Source of the DNA: a virus
Reading direction: 5' to 3' (one strand)
Virus record (IMG/VR): IMGVR_UViG_3300043313_000670
Location: 1 to 31,798 of that record
Length of the DNA stretch: 31,798 bases
The position numbers and the translations under genes are program-made. Positions 20,516-29,063 of the stretch are shown here, one piece after another (within the stretch, counting starts at the first letter, position 1; every line of letters begins with the position of its first letter). A model generated the notes under the pieces. The model made no database searches and was not told where the DNA came from. It saw nothing but the letters and a program-made list of their open reading frames with translations.

Positions 20516-23220
20516 TACTTGCCCGCCTTCGAGCCGTCGCTCTGGTAGACCTTGCCGTCCGGCGTCACGTAGACCGACCCGGTGGGCAGGGCGTCACCCG
20601 CCTCCATGGAGGGGACCGAGACGGGGGTCTTCATGGTCCCCTGGACCCTCGCGTTCGAGGAATCCTTGAACTCCGTCGCCTTGGCGGGTTCGCCGAACGT
20701 CGGGTCCGAGAAGTAGTTCGTCGCGCCCTTCTGGCCGTCCTCGGACAAGCCTGCGGTCTTGGCCCGGTTGCGGATGCCGTTGACGAAGCCCTTGGTCTCG
20801 CCCCACCGGGACTGACGCTGGGCCTCCGCCGCGTTCACGAAGTCGGCCTTCATCTGCGAGGTCAGGGGAGCACCGCCGTTCAGCCGGGCGACCATCCCTT
20901 GAGCCCAGCCGGGAATGCCGCCCGAGCTGGTGATCATCCCCTGCTCGTTCTGGGTGACCGTGGACGAGGGGTCGATCGCCTTCAGCACCTGGATGACACC
21001 GTTGATGTCGCCCGCCGCCGTGCCCTGCCCGAAGGCCGCCCGCATGGCGACGTTCGCCTCGGAGAGCGCCCGGAAGTTCTTCACGGTCGGATTGCTCTCG
21101 AACTGGGTCGCGAGCTGGTTCTCGCGCTCGAACGACTTCTCCTCGCGCTCGTCGAGGGGCTCCAACTGCGGGCCACGATCGGACTGGCGCACTCTCCAGG
21201 TCCGCTGGTCGCCCTCGGGAATCCCGAACTCCTTCCGGCGGGGATCGGTCTTGGAGAGGATCACGTCGCCGTTCGGGCGCGTGCCGGTGGTGTTGCCCAC
21301 CGGGACCGCCTCGCCGGTCACCTTGTTGACGCGGATCAGCCCGCCGGAGCCGTCCTTCTCGACCGACCAGTCCTGCGCCCGGCCCGTGGCCGAGCCCGCG
21401 ACAGGCTCCGCCGTGCCGGTGACCGGGTTCGTGCGGAACAACTGCCCGCCGACCTCGGTGAAGCCGTAGCCCTTCGCCCCGGTGCCGACGCCCTGGCCGG
21501 TGAGGTAGTTCTGGACCGCCGTGATCGTCGAGGCGTCACCCGAGCGGATGGCGGACGCCAGCATGGCGCGCTGATTGTCCGTCAGATTCCCGCCGACCGG
21601 GCTCGGCGGCACGCCATAGCCGCCGCCGCCCTGGAGCCCAGGCTGGCCGCCGCCGCCCGCGATCGGAGCTGGTTGGGGCTGCGGCTGCGGCTGCGGCTGG
21701 GGCTGGGGCTGCGGCTGCGGGGTCGGTTGGACAGGCGGCGGACCCGCAGGCATCGGCGAGCCGGGATAAGCCGACGTCGTCGAGTTGGGCGGGACAGGGA
21801 CCGCCGAGCCGGGATCGAGGTCGCCCGCCGGGCTCGGGAAGAGCGGCTGGTTGTTCCCCGTCACGGTCGGAGGCGCAGGAGGGGGCGCAGGGGGCTGCTG
21901 CGGAGGCGCAGGAGCGGCCTGAGGGGCTGGGCCGGGCGGTTGGGCCGCCTGGGGTGCCGGAGCCGCCTGTGGGCCTCCCTGCGGGCCTGCCTGCGAGGCT
22001 CGGGACAGCGCCTCGACCGCCTGCTGGCGCGTGGCCGGGTCGATCGTCGGGTCGTTGACGATCGCCGTCAGATTCTGGAAGACCTCCGGCGGCAGGCCGT
22101 TGGGGGTCGGCTGCTGCGGCTGGAGCTGGTCGCCGCCGGGACCGCCCGCGAGAGGTCCGCCGCCCGAGCCCTGGAGCTGCGCCTGGGGTCCCGGCCCGAC
22201 CGGAGCCGAGGGCGAGATGTTGGGATCGCCACGCGGCATGACCGGCGGCGGCAGGCCCTGCTGGCGATTGCGCTCGACCTGTTCCTCGTAGGTGAGCTGG
22301 GAGTCCGGCGGACCCGGAAGCGGAGCCAGGGGAGCTGCGGCAGCGCCCGGACCCTGGCCCGCGCCAGGACGGTTCTGCGCGCCGCCGACGCCACCCGGCA
22401 CCGCTGGCAGGGGAGCCGCCGCCTGACCGGGAAACCGCCGCGTCCACTTGGTCGCGAACTCGCCCGCCGTCATGTTCGGATTGCCGCCGTTCACCGCGAT
22501 GTTGCGCGGGCTCGTGACGTCGCCCGCCCGAGCGTTCGGGTTCTTGAGGAGCGCCAGGGCACCGCCCGCGCCCTGCTGGTGGGCAAGGTACAGCTCGCCG
22601 TCCGTCACGGGCCGCCCGAGCCCGGATTCCAGGATGCGCTTGTTGTCGAGGGCGAGCCGGGCCGCCGCGTCGACGTTCGCCTGGGGATCGCGCCGGTCGC
22701 CCTGGCCGTACTTCGCCCAGGTCCCCTTGGTGAACTGGGTCAGCCCTGTTGCCCCGGTCGAGGACACCGCGTTCGGGTTCCCCGACGACTCGATCTCGAT
22801 CAGCTTGTTCATGTAGCTCGGCGAGAGGCCGTACTTCGAGGTCGTGGTGTCGACCAGCGTCTGAAGCTCGGCAGGCAGCGGCTTGACATAGGTCTCCTGG
22901 GGCGAGGCGGGCTGGGGCTGGCCCGGATTGCCGCCGCCGCCGGACAGGCTGTTCGTGCCGCCGCCGCCGTAGATGCCGCCGGGACCGCCGAGAGCCCGAG
23001 CTGCCGCGCCCGGATCGTTCGCCAGCCTGCGCGCCGCATCCTCGCGGGCCGCGTGCGAATAGCTGTCCTTGTAGGCCGCGTTGTACTGCCCGTAGATGCT
23101 GCCCAGGCCCTCCTGCATCATCTTCGAGACGTCTTTCGGCCCCCAGTCCGAGGTCGTCGGACGGATGCCCGCGAAGGCCTGGACAGGCCCGCCGCCAAAG
23201 ATCGGAACGTTGATCGGCAT
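20515..23220 (-). CDS. Internal virion protein with lytic transglycosylase domain, 901 aa
   Basis: Residues about 120-235 form an SLT-type domain: YGLSPSYMNKLIEIESSGNP with catalytic E144, then NAVSSTGATGLTQFTKGTWA. Such domains cut peptidoglycan locally so that DNA can pass during entry. A long low-complexity region follows (about 265-560), rich in Pro, Gln, Gly and Ala and including a PQ repeat tract. A C-terminal part (GLIRVNKVTGEAVPVGNTTG, FERENQLATQFESNPTVKNF) is probably helical and structural. The neighbours are other internal proteins, supporting an ejection role rather than lysis. The length is much greater than a free lytic enzyme. Function of the domain is firm; virion location is inferred. 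Confidence 0.87.
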   Translation of the reverse strand: MPINVPIFGGGPVQAFAGIRPTTSDWGPKDVSKMMQEGLGSIYGQYNAAYKDSYSHAAREDAARRLANDPGAAARALGGPGGIYGGGGTNSLSGGGGNPGQPQPASPQETYVKPLPAELQTLVDTTTSKYGLSPSYMNKLIEIESSGNPNAVSSTGATGLTQFTKGTWAKYGQGDRRDPQANVDAAARLALDNKRILESGLGRPVTDGELYLAHQQGAGGALALLKNPNARAGDVTSPRNIAVNGGNPNMTAGEFATKWTRRFPGQAAAPLPAVPGGVGGAQNRPGAGQGPGAAAAPLAPLPGPPDSQLTYEEQVERNRQQGLPPPVMPRGDPNISPSAPVGPGPQAQLQGSGGGPLAGGPGGDQLQPQQPTPNGLPPEVFQNLTAIVNDPTIDPATRQQAVEALSRASQAGPQGGPQAAPAPQAAQPPGPAPQAAPAPPQQPPAPPPAPPTVTGNNQPLFPSPAGDLDPGSAVPVPPNSTTSAYPGSPMPAGPPPVQPTPQPQPQPQPQPQPQPQPAPIAGGGGQPGLQGGGGYGVPPSPVGGNLTDNQRAMLASAIRSGDASTITAVQNYLTGQGVGTGAKGYGFTEVGGQLFRTNPVTGTAEPVAGSATGRAQDWSVEKDGSGGLIRVNKVTGEAVPVGNTTGTRPNGDVILSKTDPRRKEFGIPEGDQRTWRVRQSDRGPQLEPLDEREEKSFERENQLATQFESNPTVKNFRALSEANVAMRAAFGQGTAAGDINGVIQVLKAIDPSSTVTQNEQGMITSSGGIPGWAQGMVARLNGGAPLTSQMKADFVNAAEAQRQSRWGETKGFVNGIRNRAKTAGLSEDGQKGATNYFSDPTFGEPAKATEFKDSSNARVQGTMKTPVSVPSMEAGDALPTGSVYVTPDGKVYQSDGSKAGK
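21677..21718. repeat. Hexanucleotide tandem repeat (GGCTGC/GGCTGG)7
   Basis: Seven consecutive GGCTGS hexamers on the plus strand, encoding a Gln-Pro tract on the minus strand inside the lytic-transglycosylase protein. It is in phase with codons, so copy-number change would alter linker length without a frameshift. Confidence 0.85.
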
Positions 23221-23229
23221 CTTGCCCTC

Positions 23230-24342
23230 CTACCCGAACAGGCCCTTGAGGAAGGTCCCGAATCCCGTCATTCCGCCGCCCGCGCCGCCGCCTGCCGCGC
23301 CAGCTCCGGCACCCGCCGCGCCCGCGCCGCCGCCGAACGCCCCGCCGAGAATCTGAGCGCCCATCTGGAGGCCGCCCATGATCGCGCCGTTCCGGTTCGC
23401 CGCCGCCTGCTGGCCCGCCTGGAAGCCCTGCTGACCCGCCGGGATCAGGGTTTGGTAATACTGGTTCACCGCGCCCGCTTGGTTCGCCCCGTAGTTCAGC
23501 TCCAGGTTCGCGAGCCCCTGGCCCTCGCCGACCCGGAGGCTCGCCTGATCCTGGCCGTACTGGTTCCGCATCTGGGCGATCGCCGCCCCGGTGCCCGACT
23601 GGAGCCCCGCCTGGGCCGCGCCGCCCTTGCCGTAGATGTCCGAGAGCTGCCGGGCCTGATCGGAGTAGAGCCCCGCCTCGCCCGCGCCCTGCTGGCTGTA
23701 GATGCCCGCCAGCCCCTGCGCCGAGTTCTGCGAGGCTCCCTGGAAGCTCTGGAGGTTCTTCTGCCAGTTGCCGTATTCCTGGTTCGCGAGGTTCGAGGAC
23801 AGGCGCGTGACCGCGTCCGCCGTGTTGCCCGAATAGAGCCCGCCGACCTTGCTCGCCGCGCGCTGCGCGCCCTTGGTCGCCTGATCGACTTGCCACTGGT
23901 AGCCGGGACCCGCCGTGAACGCGCCTTGAGCCGCCGCCGTGCCTTCCGCACCGCCCAGGCCCAGGCTGTTCTGGTACATCTGGTAGCCAGCCATGTTCTG
24001 GTCGTGCAGCGGCTGGTAGACGCCCGCCGCCTGCCCGTAGCCCTGCTGGAGCGCCTGGAGCGCCTGCCCATAGCCGCCGGTCGTCGCCCCGACTTGCTGA
24101 TTCTGCGAGTTCTGGAGCGTCTGCCCCGCCGTCCGCGACGAGTCGCGCAGCATGTTCGCAGCGGTGTTGTAGCCAGCGCCGAGATAGCCCTGCGCCCCAT
24201 TGTAGGCGGGCTGAAGCAGGCCCTTCGCGTTGGTGTTGGTCGTGCCGTAGATGTCCATGAGCTGGTCGCGCTGCGCGGCGGCCTGCTTCTCGGTCCACAG
24301 TGCGGTGTTGCGGCCCCCGGTGCCGGAAAATGAACTCGCCAT
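23230..24342 (-). CDS. Internal virion/DNA-transfer-type protein, 370 aa
   Basis: Ala/Gln/Gly-rich helical protein with recurring GY and QA units (YNGAQGYLGAGYNTAANMLR, GYGQALQALQQGYGQAAGVY, GLAGIYSQQGAGEAGLYSDQ). The C-terminal 60 residues are strongly hydrophobic and Gly/Ala-rich (IMGGLQMGAQILGGAFGGGA), as in proteins that insert into membranes during DNA ejection. ATG 24342 overlaps the preceding stop (TAATG). It precedes the lytic-transglycosylase gene with a nine-base gap. I recognise the general style of podovirus DNA-transfer proteins but not a specific family. Confidence 0.72.
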   Translation of the reverse strand: MASSFSGTGGRNTALWTEKQAAAQRDQLMDIYGTTNTNAKGLLQPAYNGAQGYLGAGYNTAANMLRDSSRTAGQTLQNSQNQQVGATTGGYGQALQALQQGYGQAAGVYQPLHDQNMAGYQMYQNSLGLGGAEGTAAAQGAFTAGPGYQWQVDQATKGAQRAASKVGGLYSGNTADAVTRLSSNLANQEYGNWQKNLQSFQGASQNSAQGLAGIYSQQGAGEAGLYSDQARQLSDIYGKGGAAQAGLQSGTGAAIAQMRNQYGQDQASLRVGEGQGLANLELNYGANQAGAVNQYYQTLIPAGQQGFQAGQQAAANRNGAIMGGLQMGAQILGGAFGGGAGAAGAGAGAAGGGAGGGMTGFGTFLKGLFG

Positions 24343-24548
24343 TACGGTAACCTCAGATATTCGAGGAGCCTGCGGTGCCAGTGCCACGTCTTCATGAGCC
24401 ACTGGTGATATTCGACGGTCGGGCGGCCCGTGCGGTCGACGATCGGAATCTGAGGCCCGAGCGGCATCGGCGGATCGCCGACGTCCTCAAGGTTCTCGAC
24501 AACTTCGCGAGGCGCTCCCATCTGCCGGGGCCGGGGAAGGATGGTCAT
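24342..24548 (-). CDS. Hypothetical small virion-region protein, 68 aa
   Basis: ATG 24548 overlaps the upstream stop (ATGA), and its stop overlaps the next start (TAATG). Pro-rich N terminus (MTILPRPRQMGAPREVVENL), a central PPMPLGPQIPIVDRTGRPTV segment and a Trp/His-rich basic helix at the end (YHQWLMKTWHWHRRLLEYLR). The PIVDxxGxPT stretch resembles short phage tail-region proteins that carry a VDxxGxPTxxF/Y signature. Function is unknown. Coupling on both sides argues that it is translated. Confidence 0.78.
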   Translation of the reverse strand: MTILPRPRQMGAPREVVENLEDVGDPPMPLGPQIPIVDRTGRPTVEYHQWLMKTWHWHRRLLEYLRLP

Positions 24549-26314
24549 GAGCCGATGTCCCTCCACGGCACGCGGTTGATGTTCCCGCCCATGCGGTTCT
24601 TGGCGTAGTCGAAGACCTGATCCTGGGCCGCCTCCAGGCTGAGATCGCCCTTCCGGTAGGCCTCCCAGATCGCCCCGACGTCCTTCTTCGCGCCCTGCTT
24701 CTGCGCCGCCGGGAAGAGCGCCCGCACGCCCTCCCAGGTCGGGCTCTGCACCTGATAGGGCTTGATGCCGTACTGCTTCGCGAGGTCACGGCCCGCGTCC
24801 GCGTACATGCCGTAGAGCCCCATCGTCCCGGTCTTGGCCGAGGATGGACCGGCGTTGCCCAGCCCCTCCTTGACCTCCATGTCCGAGCCGCCCAGAGGCC
24901 GCAGCAGCGCCGCCGCGATGTTGTGGGTGTCGCTCGTGTAGTCGTCGTAGGGGCCGTTGGGCGAGATGATGTTGTTGTAGAAGTTGCGGACCTTGTGCTG
25001 GCCGCCGACCGCGTTCGAGATCGTCTGCCGGTCGCCGCCGGAGCGGATCGACGACATCGCGTTCTCCAGGGCTCCCAGGCCCTGCCACGCCAGGGCCGTG
25101 CGGTCGCCCGTGCTCGCGTTGGTCTGGTAGCCGAGCTGGCCGCCCTCGGGGCTCAGAATCGGATACTCGTTCGGGCGCGTGGCGTCGGTGTGCGCGTAGG
25201 TGGCGAGCCCCGCCTCCTTGTCCGGCAGCTCGGAGAGCCGCATGCCCGCGAAGGGCTTCAGCGATTCCCCGTGCGCCCTCAGGTTCTGCGCATTCGAGCC
25301 CGACATGAAGCGGTTGATCAGCGCGTCGGTGATCTGCGGATTCTCGCCGTAGGTCTCGATCATCCGCCGCGCCATCTCGACGTTCTGGTACCAGTCCTTC
25401 TGAGGCGACAGGGCCGCGATCGCGCCCGCCGCCGACGAGCGGTCGATGCCGCCCTTCTGCGCCAGCTCCTCGGCGATCTTGTTGCCGCCCGGATACCACT
25501 GGATCGCCCGCTCGCGGATCGCCGGGTCCATGCCCTCGTAGAGCCGCCGCAGATTCGAGGTCATGACCTCCATGGCCGCGCCCGCCCGCTCTTCGGGGTC
25601 CGCCGAGCCCGCGACCTTCTCGGGGATGATCGAGCGCAGCGGGTTGTTCGTGGCCTTCTCCCAGAACGCCGGGTCCTCGCGCATGGCGTCCTGGTTGATG
25701 CGCAAGTCCTGGGTCGAGCCGATGTTCGGGGCCGCCGACTTCGAGAAGGGCACCCGCTGCGCCACGCGCTCGTCGGGCAGCACGGAGGCCGCAGAGCCCC
25801 CGGAGCCCACAGCGGCACTCGCCTGTGCCCCATTGGCGTGAGGGACCTCCACGGTCATCCCACCGGGTCCGACTAGTCGGGTTCCGCCAGGGAGAGCCCG
25901 CTCGACATCCCCCGCCGCCCCGACAGCCTTCCTGGCCGCAGGCATCACCGCGCCCGCCAGGGCCGCGCCGCCGTGCCCCAGCTCCGGGATCGCGTTCAGG
26001 AGCCCCGTGGCGGCCTGCCCGTAGTCCGAGCCTGCAAACCCCGCCCCGGCGTCGTAACCGCCGCGAGCGGCTGCGACAGGCGGCAGGAACTCCGCCATCT
26101 CGCCGCCGCCGGTCAGCATCTTCTGCGCCTCGGGCGAGAGCTTGCGAAACCAGTCCGAGCCGGTGATCGCCTGCCCCATGCGGTCGATCGGATTGGCCTG
26201 GGCTTGAGCCTGGAGCATGGCGGGCCGGGCCGTGCGCTCGACCGTCTGCATCGGCGAGCCCGAGAACTGCGACGGCTGCGAGCGATAGAAGGCGTCCAGC
26301 TCTTCGCGGGTCAT
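24545..26314 (-). CDS. Large internal-type protein with LSPQKDW domain, 589 aa
   Basis: ATG 26314 overlaps the stop of the gp10-like gene (ATGA). Residues about 1-180 are low-complexity and Ala/Gly-rich, with a tail-like QFSGSPMQTVERTARPAMLQ start. From about 245 to 480 there is a well-formed globular region: LRRLYEGMDPAIRERAIQWY, SSAAGAIAALSPQKDWYQNV, EMARRMIETYGE, then AWQGLGALENAMSSIRSGG and GGQHKVRNFYNNIISPNGPY. The AAGxxAxLSPQKDWxxNVxxA motif occurs in uncharacterised phage proteins, as I recall it. A last helical part ends with INRVPWRDIGS. Role is probably internal/virion-associated; an enzymatic role is not excluded. It carries the perfect CCGACTAGTCGG at 25869-25880. Confidence 0.72.
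   Translation of the reverse strand: MTREELDAFYRSQPSQFSGSPMQTVERTARPAMLQAQAQANPIDRMGQAITGSDWFRKLSPEAQKMLTGGGEMAEFLPPVAAARGGYDAGAGFAGSDYGQAATGLLNAIPELGHGGAALAGAVMPAARKAVGAAGDVERALPGGTRLVGPGGMTVEVPHANGAQASAAVGSGGSAASVLPDERVAQRVPFSKSAAPNIGSTQDLRINQDAMREDPAFWEKATNNPLRSIIPEKVAGSADPEERAGAAMEVMTSNLRRLYEGMDPAIRERAIQWYPGGNKIAEELAQKGGIDRSSAAGAIAALSPQKDWYQNVEMARRMIETYGENPQITDALINRFMSGSNAQNLRAHGESLKPFAGMRLSELPDKEAGLATYAHTDATRPNEYPILSPEGGQLGYQTNASTGDRTALAWQGLGALENAMSSIRSGGDRQTISNAVGGQHKVRNFYNNIISPNGPYDDYTSDTHNIAAALLRPLGGSDMEVKEGLGNAGPSSAKTGTMGLYGMYADAGRDLAKQYGIKPYQVQSPTWEGVRALFPAAQKQGAKKDVGAIWEAYRKGDLSLEAAQDQVFDYAKNRMGGNINRVPWRDIGS
25869..25880. repeat. CCGRCTAGYCGG palindrome, copy 5 (perfect)
   Basis: CCGACTAGTCGG, the only fully symmetric copy, inside the 589-residue protein gene. 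Copy 4 (18654-18666) is a half-match, GATCCGGCTAGTC. Confidence 0.5.
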
Positions 26315-27783
26315 GCGAGCACCTGTCGGGGTCGGGACGCCTTCGTCCGGGTCGAGATCGCAGATTCCAGGGACACCCAGACCGGGTCGACGCATTCGAC
26401 GCGGATCATCACGCCCTTGCTCGTCGAGCGGCCCAGGTTGTTCACCGTGACCTTGTTGGCATACCGGCCCTGCTGGCCGAGCGAGCGGGCGAGCGGGTTC
26501 GACCAGTTGGCTCCGCCATCGTGCGACCAGCTCACCATCACCGCCGGGTTGGTCTCAAAGGGCGAGGGCCGCTCGACCGAGCCGAGGCCGGACGTCATGT
26601 CGAAGTCGATCGAGGGAATCCGAAAGTTGACCGGGAACTGCTTCACCGGGCCGCTCTCGACCCGGTACCGCACCCGCTCGGTGTCCTCCTGGAAGTAGTC
26701 CGGGTCGATCTCGTGGATCATGCCCATGTGGATGTCCTGGCACATCCACCGCTGGCCGTAGCGGCTCGCGAACCGAGCCCGCCAGAACGGCAGCGTCTGG
26801 AAGGGCGTCGTGAGCAGCGGCGAGAACGACTCGCGCTTGTTCCAGCCCTTGGTCACGAGGTTGTATTCCCACGTGAAGTCGGGGCCGGTGAGGCTCCAGA
26901 ACGCCTGGGCGTTGAACGTGTAGACCTGGGCGAAAAGCTCGAAGTTGCGGTCCTGGCTCCGTTTGATGTCGGCGACCACGTCGTCGTTGCTCACGACCAC
27001 CGGATCGTAGCCGTGGAGCATGCGGACGGTGCAGTCCCCCGAGACCCACAGCAGGCCGTTCTCCCACTCGCTGCTCCCGCCCGCGACCGCGTAGGGACCG
27101 ATCAGCCCGGCATCGATCGAGGACTGCCGCTGGAGCGGAAAGGGATCGCCCGCGACGTCGACCCAGAACTCGATCGACTTCGAGGACATCACCGCGAGCG
27201 CGTTGCCGGTCGACTTGCAGCGGAACAGCTCGTCGGCGACGTATTCCGACGACGCCACCGAGAGCGCCTCGACGTCAGTGCTCTGAAGCTCGGAGGCCAG
27301 GATCGTGCCGTCGCGGCGCGTGAAGAAGAAGTAGCCGGAGAAGTATTCGACCGATTCCACCGCGCCCACCGCGCCCGCCGGATAGGGCTTCACGGTGTTG
27401 TCGGCGAGGTCGTAGATGAAGGCTCCCTGGTCGATCGTGACCATGACCACGTCGGGCGTGATGGGCCGCATGTTCTTGGCGAAGATGATCGGGGTCGAGC
27501 CCGCCAGGGGCGAGATCACCGCGACGTTGGTCCCGTCGGGCTGCATCAGCAGCATGCGGTCCGTCCAGGCGTTCAGGAGGGACGTCGAGACCTCGAACAG
27601 GCCGCGAGGCTTCAGGCCCGTGCCGTTGGCGAGCGCAACCTTGCGCCTCAGGCCGGGCGTGCGCCGGATGCGGATTTTCTCGCCGATGCGGGCCGCGTAG
27701 GCATTGACGAGCGTGCCCTGGCTTTCGCCGGGCTTGCGGCCCGGCTGGGCAGTGATCGGCCAGGGGATGTCGACTTGGGCCAT
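26311..27783 (-). CDS. P22 gp10-like DNA stabilisation / tail hub protein, 490 aa
   Basis: Closes the portal channel after packaging and forms the tail hub in P22-type podoviruses. Family features visible: an N-terminal GESQGTLVNAYAARIGEKIR stretch with IRRTPGLRRK, then a beta-propeller-like series of strands (MLLMQPDGTNVAVISPLAG, YFFFTRRDGTILASELQSTD, LWVSGDCTVRMLHGYDP). The C-terminal signature is SWSHDGGANWSNPLARSLGQ with QGRYANKVTVNNLGRST. Length is close to P22 gp10 (about 470). ATG 27783 is chosen over an in-frame upstream start because GAGGAG lies 5 bases before it. The adaptor-like gene lies immediately upstream, as expected for neck components. Confidence 0.9.
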   Translation of the reverse strand: MAQVDIPWPITAQPGRKPGESQGTLVNAYAARIGEKIRIRRTPGLRRKVALANGTGLKPRGLFEVSTSLLNAWTDRMLLMQPDGTNVAVISPLAGSTPIIFAKNMRPITPDVVMVTIDQGAFIYDLADNTVKPYPAGAVGAVESVEYFSGYFFFTRRDGTILASELQSTDVEALSVASSEYVADELFRCKSTGNALAVMSSKSIEFWVDVAGDPFPLQRQSSIDAGLIGPYAVAGGSSEWENGLLWVSGDCTVRMLHGYDPVVVSNDDVVADIKRSQDRNFELFAQVYTFNAQAFWSLTGPDFTWEYNLVTKGWNKRESFSPLLTTPFQTLPFWRARFASRYGQRWMCQDIHMGMIHEIDPDYFQEDTERVRYRVESGPVKQFPVNFRIPSIDFDMTSGLGSVERPSPFETNPAVMVSWSHDGGANWSNPLARSLGQQGRYANKVTVNNLGRSTSKGVMIRVECVDPVWVSLESAISTRTKASRPRQVLA

Positions 27784-27796
27784 ACGCTCCTCGGCA

Positions 27797-28147
27797 TCAG
27801 ATCCTCTCGGACCTCTGGACGGCATAGGTGGGCAGGCGCGTCCGCTGGAAGCGCAGAGCGCCCTCGGCTCGTGCCGCCTTCGCCTGGACGGTCGCCAGCT
27901 CGGTGTCGCCCAGGCCGAACGTCTGGGCGTATTCCCCCGCCATGTAGGCCGCGATCTCGGTCAGGGCCTCGTCGGGGATGTAGTCGGGCGTGTCGACGGA
28001 ATAGACGCGCGCCTTCGCCATCGCGAGCAGGCGCGCATCCAGAATCTCGTCGACCGCGCGATAGTCCTCGGGCGGCAAATCCTGGCCCGCTTGGTACGAG
28101 CCCAACTCTTTCAGGATTTCGCGGACCAATGCCGCCCGAGTTGCCAT
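27797..28147 (-). CDS. Head-tail adaptor-like protein (P22 gp4 position), 116 aa
   Basis: Small helical protein: MATRAALVREILKELGSYQA, then PPEDYRAVDEILDARLLAMA, IPDEALTEIAAYMAGEYAQT and a basic C-terminal end with TRLPTYAVQRSERI. A helix bundle with a hydrophobic C-terminal tail encoded between capsid genes and the gp10-like hub is what an adaptor below the portal would look like. P22 gp4 is longer (166 residues) and sequence similarity is slight, so the call rests on gene order and fold style. ATG 28147 overlaps the preceding stop as TGATG. Confidence 0.65.
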   Translation of the reverse strand: MATRAALVREILKELGSYQAGQDLPPEDYRAVDEILDARLLAMAKARVYSVDTPDYIPDEALTEIAAYMAGEYAQTFGLGDTELATVQAKAARAEGALRFQRTRLPTYAVQRSERI

Positions 28148-28608
28148 CAGTCGCCCTTCCGGGACGACTTAGACGTCGAGGGGCGACGTGCGCCCGAGTC
28201 GGATTCGAGCTTCATCTCGTCCGGGCCTTCCCAGTCGTCCGGCGGCGGCTTGAGCGTGTTCAGCTCGCCCTCGGGTCCCTTGTAGGAGCCCTCGCGCTTC
28301 TGCCGCTCCTCGTCCTGCTGCTGCTGGCTCGCCTGGAGGTCTTTGGCGTCCTGCTCCTCGGCCTGGGCCTTCTGCTCGGCCTGCTGCTTCCAGTCCGGCC
28401 CGCCGTCGACCTTGAAGAAACGGTTCCCGGCGAGGGAGGCGAGATGGCTCGCGGCCTCCTTCTTGCCCATGCGCTCTTCGAAGTTCACGGCCTTGCCCGG
28501 CAGCATCTGGATTCCGGCATAGGTGACCGGGTTCTTGTCGTTCTCGTCCTCCGGCGTGTAGGTCACGTTGGGGCCGAGCTTGGGGGTGTCTTCCTGGGTT
28601 TCCGACAT
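28147..28608 (-). CDS. Hypothetical head-region protein with coiled coil, 153 aa
   Basis: The N-terminal about 65 residues could form a small domain (NVTYTPEDENDKNPVTYAGI, FEERMGKKEAASHLASLAGN). Residues about 72-108 are a Gln/Glu/Lys-rich coiled coil (WKQQAEQKAQAEEQDAKDLQ). The tail is charged and disordered with a Ser/Lys/Arg end. No family is recognised. Its location between the small head proteins and the adaptor suggests a virion or assembly factor. It begins ten bases after the previous gene and overlaps the adaptor start by one base. Confidence 0.78.
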   Translation of the reverse strand: MSETQEDTPKLGPNVTYTPEDENDKNPVTYAGIQMLPGKAVNFEERMGKKEAASHLASLAGNRFFKVDGGPDWKQQAEQKAQAEEQDAKDLQASQQQQDEERQKREGSYKGPEGELNTLKPPPDDWEGPDEMKLESDSGARRPSTSKSSRKGD

Positions 28609-28618
28609 CGATCTCTCC

Positions 28619-29059
28619 TCAGTCGAACTTCGAGTAGTAGTACAGCAGGACGCTGAAGATGGACCCCGACAGGTCGGAGGCTCCCTTCAGCGTGAGGCAG
28701 ATCGGCGTGTCGGCGTCCCCGATGTAGCCCGCGTTGGTGATGAAGTCGTCGTCGATCAGCTTCGCGTTCAGGAGGAAGCCCGACCCGAACCGGGTCGGTG
28801 CGGCGAGGGTCCCGACGTCGAGGGTCGCCGCTCCGATCGTCGGAGCCTGGATGCAGATCGTCGAGCCGAACAGCAGCGACTTCCCCGGAATCGTTCCGAA
28901 CAGCACCGGGGTGTTGAGCTTCAGGAGCGCCGAGGGCGTCTGAATCCCGAACCCGGTGTTGATCGGGGTCGAGTCGTAGTCGTAGCGGATGGCCTGGACC
29001 GCATTGATGTTGGGGTAGTCCCTGGCCGGAGGCGGCTTGTTCTGGGTGGTGACCGGCAT
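28619..29059 (-). CDS. Small head protein, paralogue of the next gene, 146 aa (possible decoration)
   Basis: A beta-rich protein: TPVLFGTIPGKSLLFGSTIC, then ATLDVGTLAAPTRFGSGFLL, DTPICLTLKGAS and a C-terminal FSVLLYYYSKFD. The order FGTIP-strand, TLxVGT, an extended loop, a late T-x-x-L-x-L strand and a final aromatic strand parallels the 147-residue protein encoded four bases upstream, suggesting duplication. Small beta proteins encoded just after the capsid gene are often capsid decoration or cement proteins. Abundance on the virion is not shown by sequence. The start follows an inferred Shine-Dalgarno; there is no signal peptide. Confidence 0.78.
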   Translation of the reverse strand: MPVTTQNKPPPARDYPNINAVQAIRYDYDSTPINTGFGIQTPSALLKLNTPVLFGTIPGKSLLFGSTICIQAPTIGAATLDVGTLAAPTRFGSGFLLNAKLIDDDFITNAGYIGDADTPICLTLKGASDLSGSIFSVLLYYYSKFD

Positions 29060-29063
29060 GGGC

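Noticed and set aside
21660-21725. GGCTGC repeats as a CRISPR array
   Set aside because: Hexamer tandem repeat inside a gene with no spacers; it encodes a Gln-Pro linker.
20434-24333. A 1,299-codon open frame on the plus strand
   Set aside because: It lies antisense to three well-supported late genes, is Arg/Leu/Ala-rich as expected of the complement of GC-rich coding sequence, and has no domain or Shine-Dalgarno.
27784-27825. Longer start for the gp10-like protein at 27825
   Set aside because: The ATG at 27783 has a GAGGAG five bases upstream, and the extra residues run into the neighbouring gene with no conserved look.
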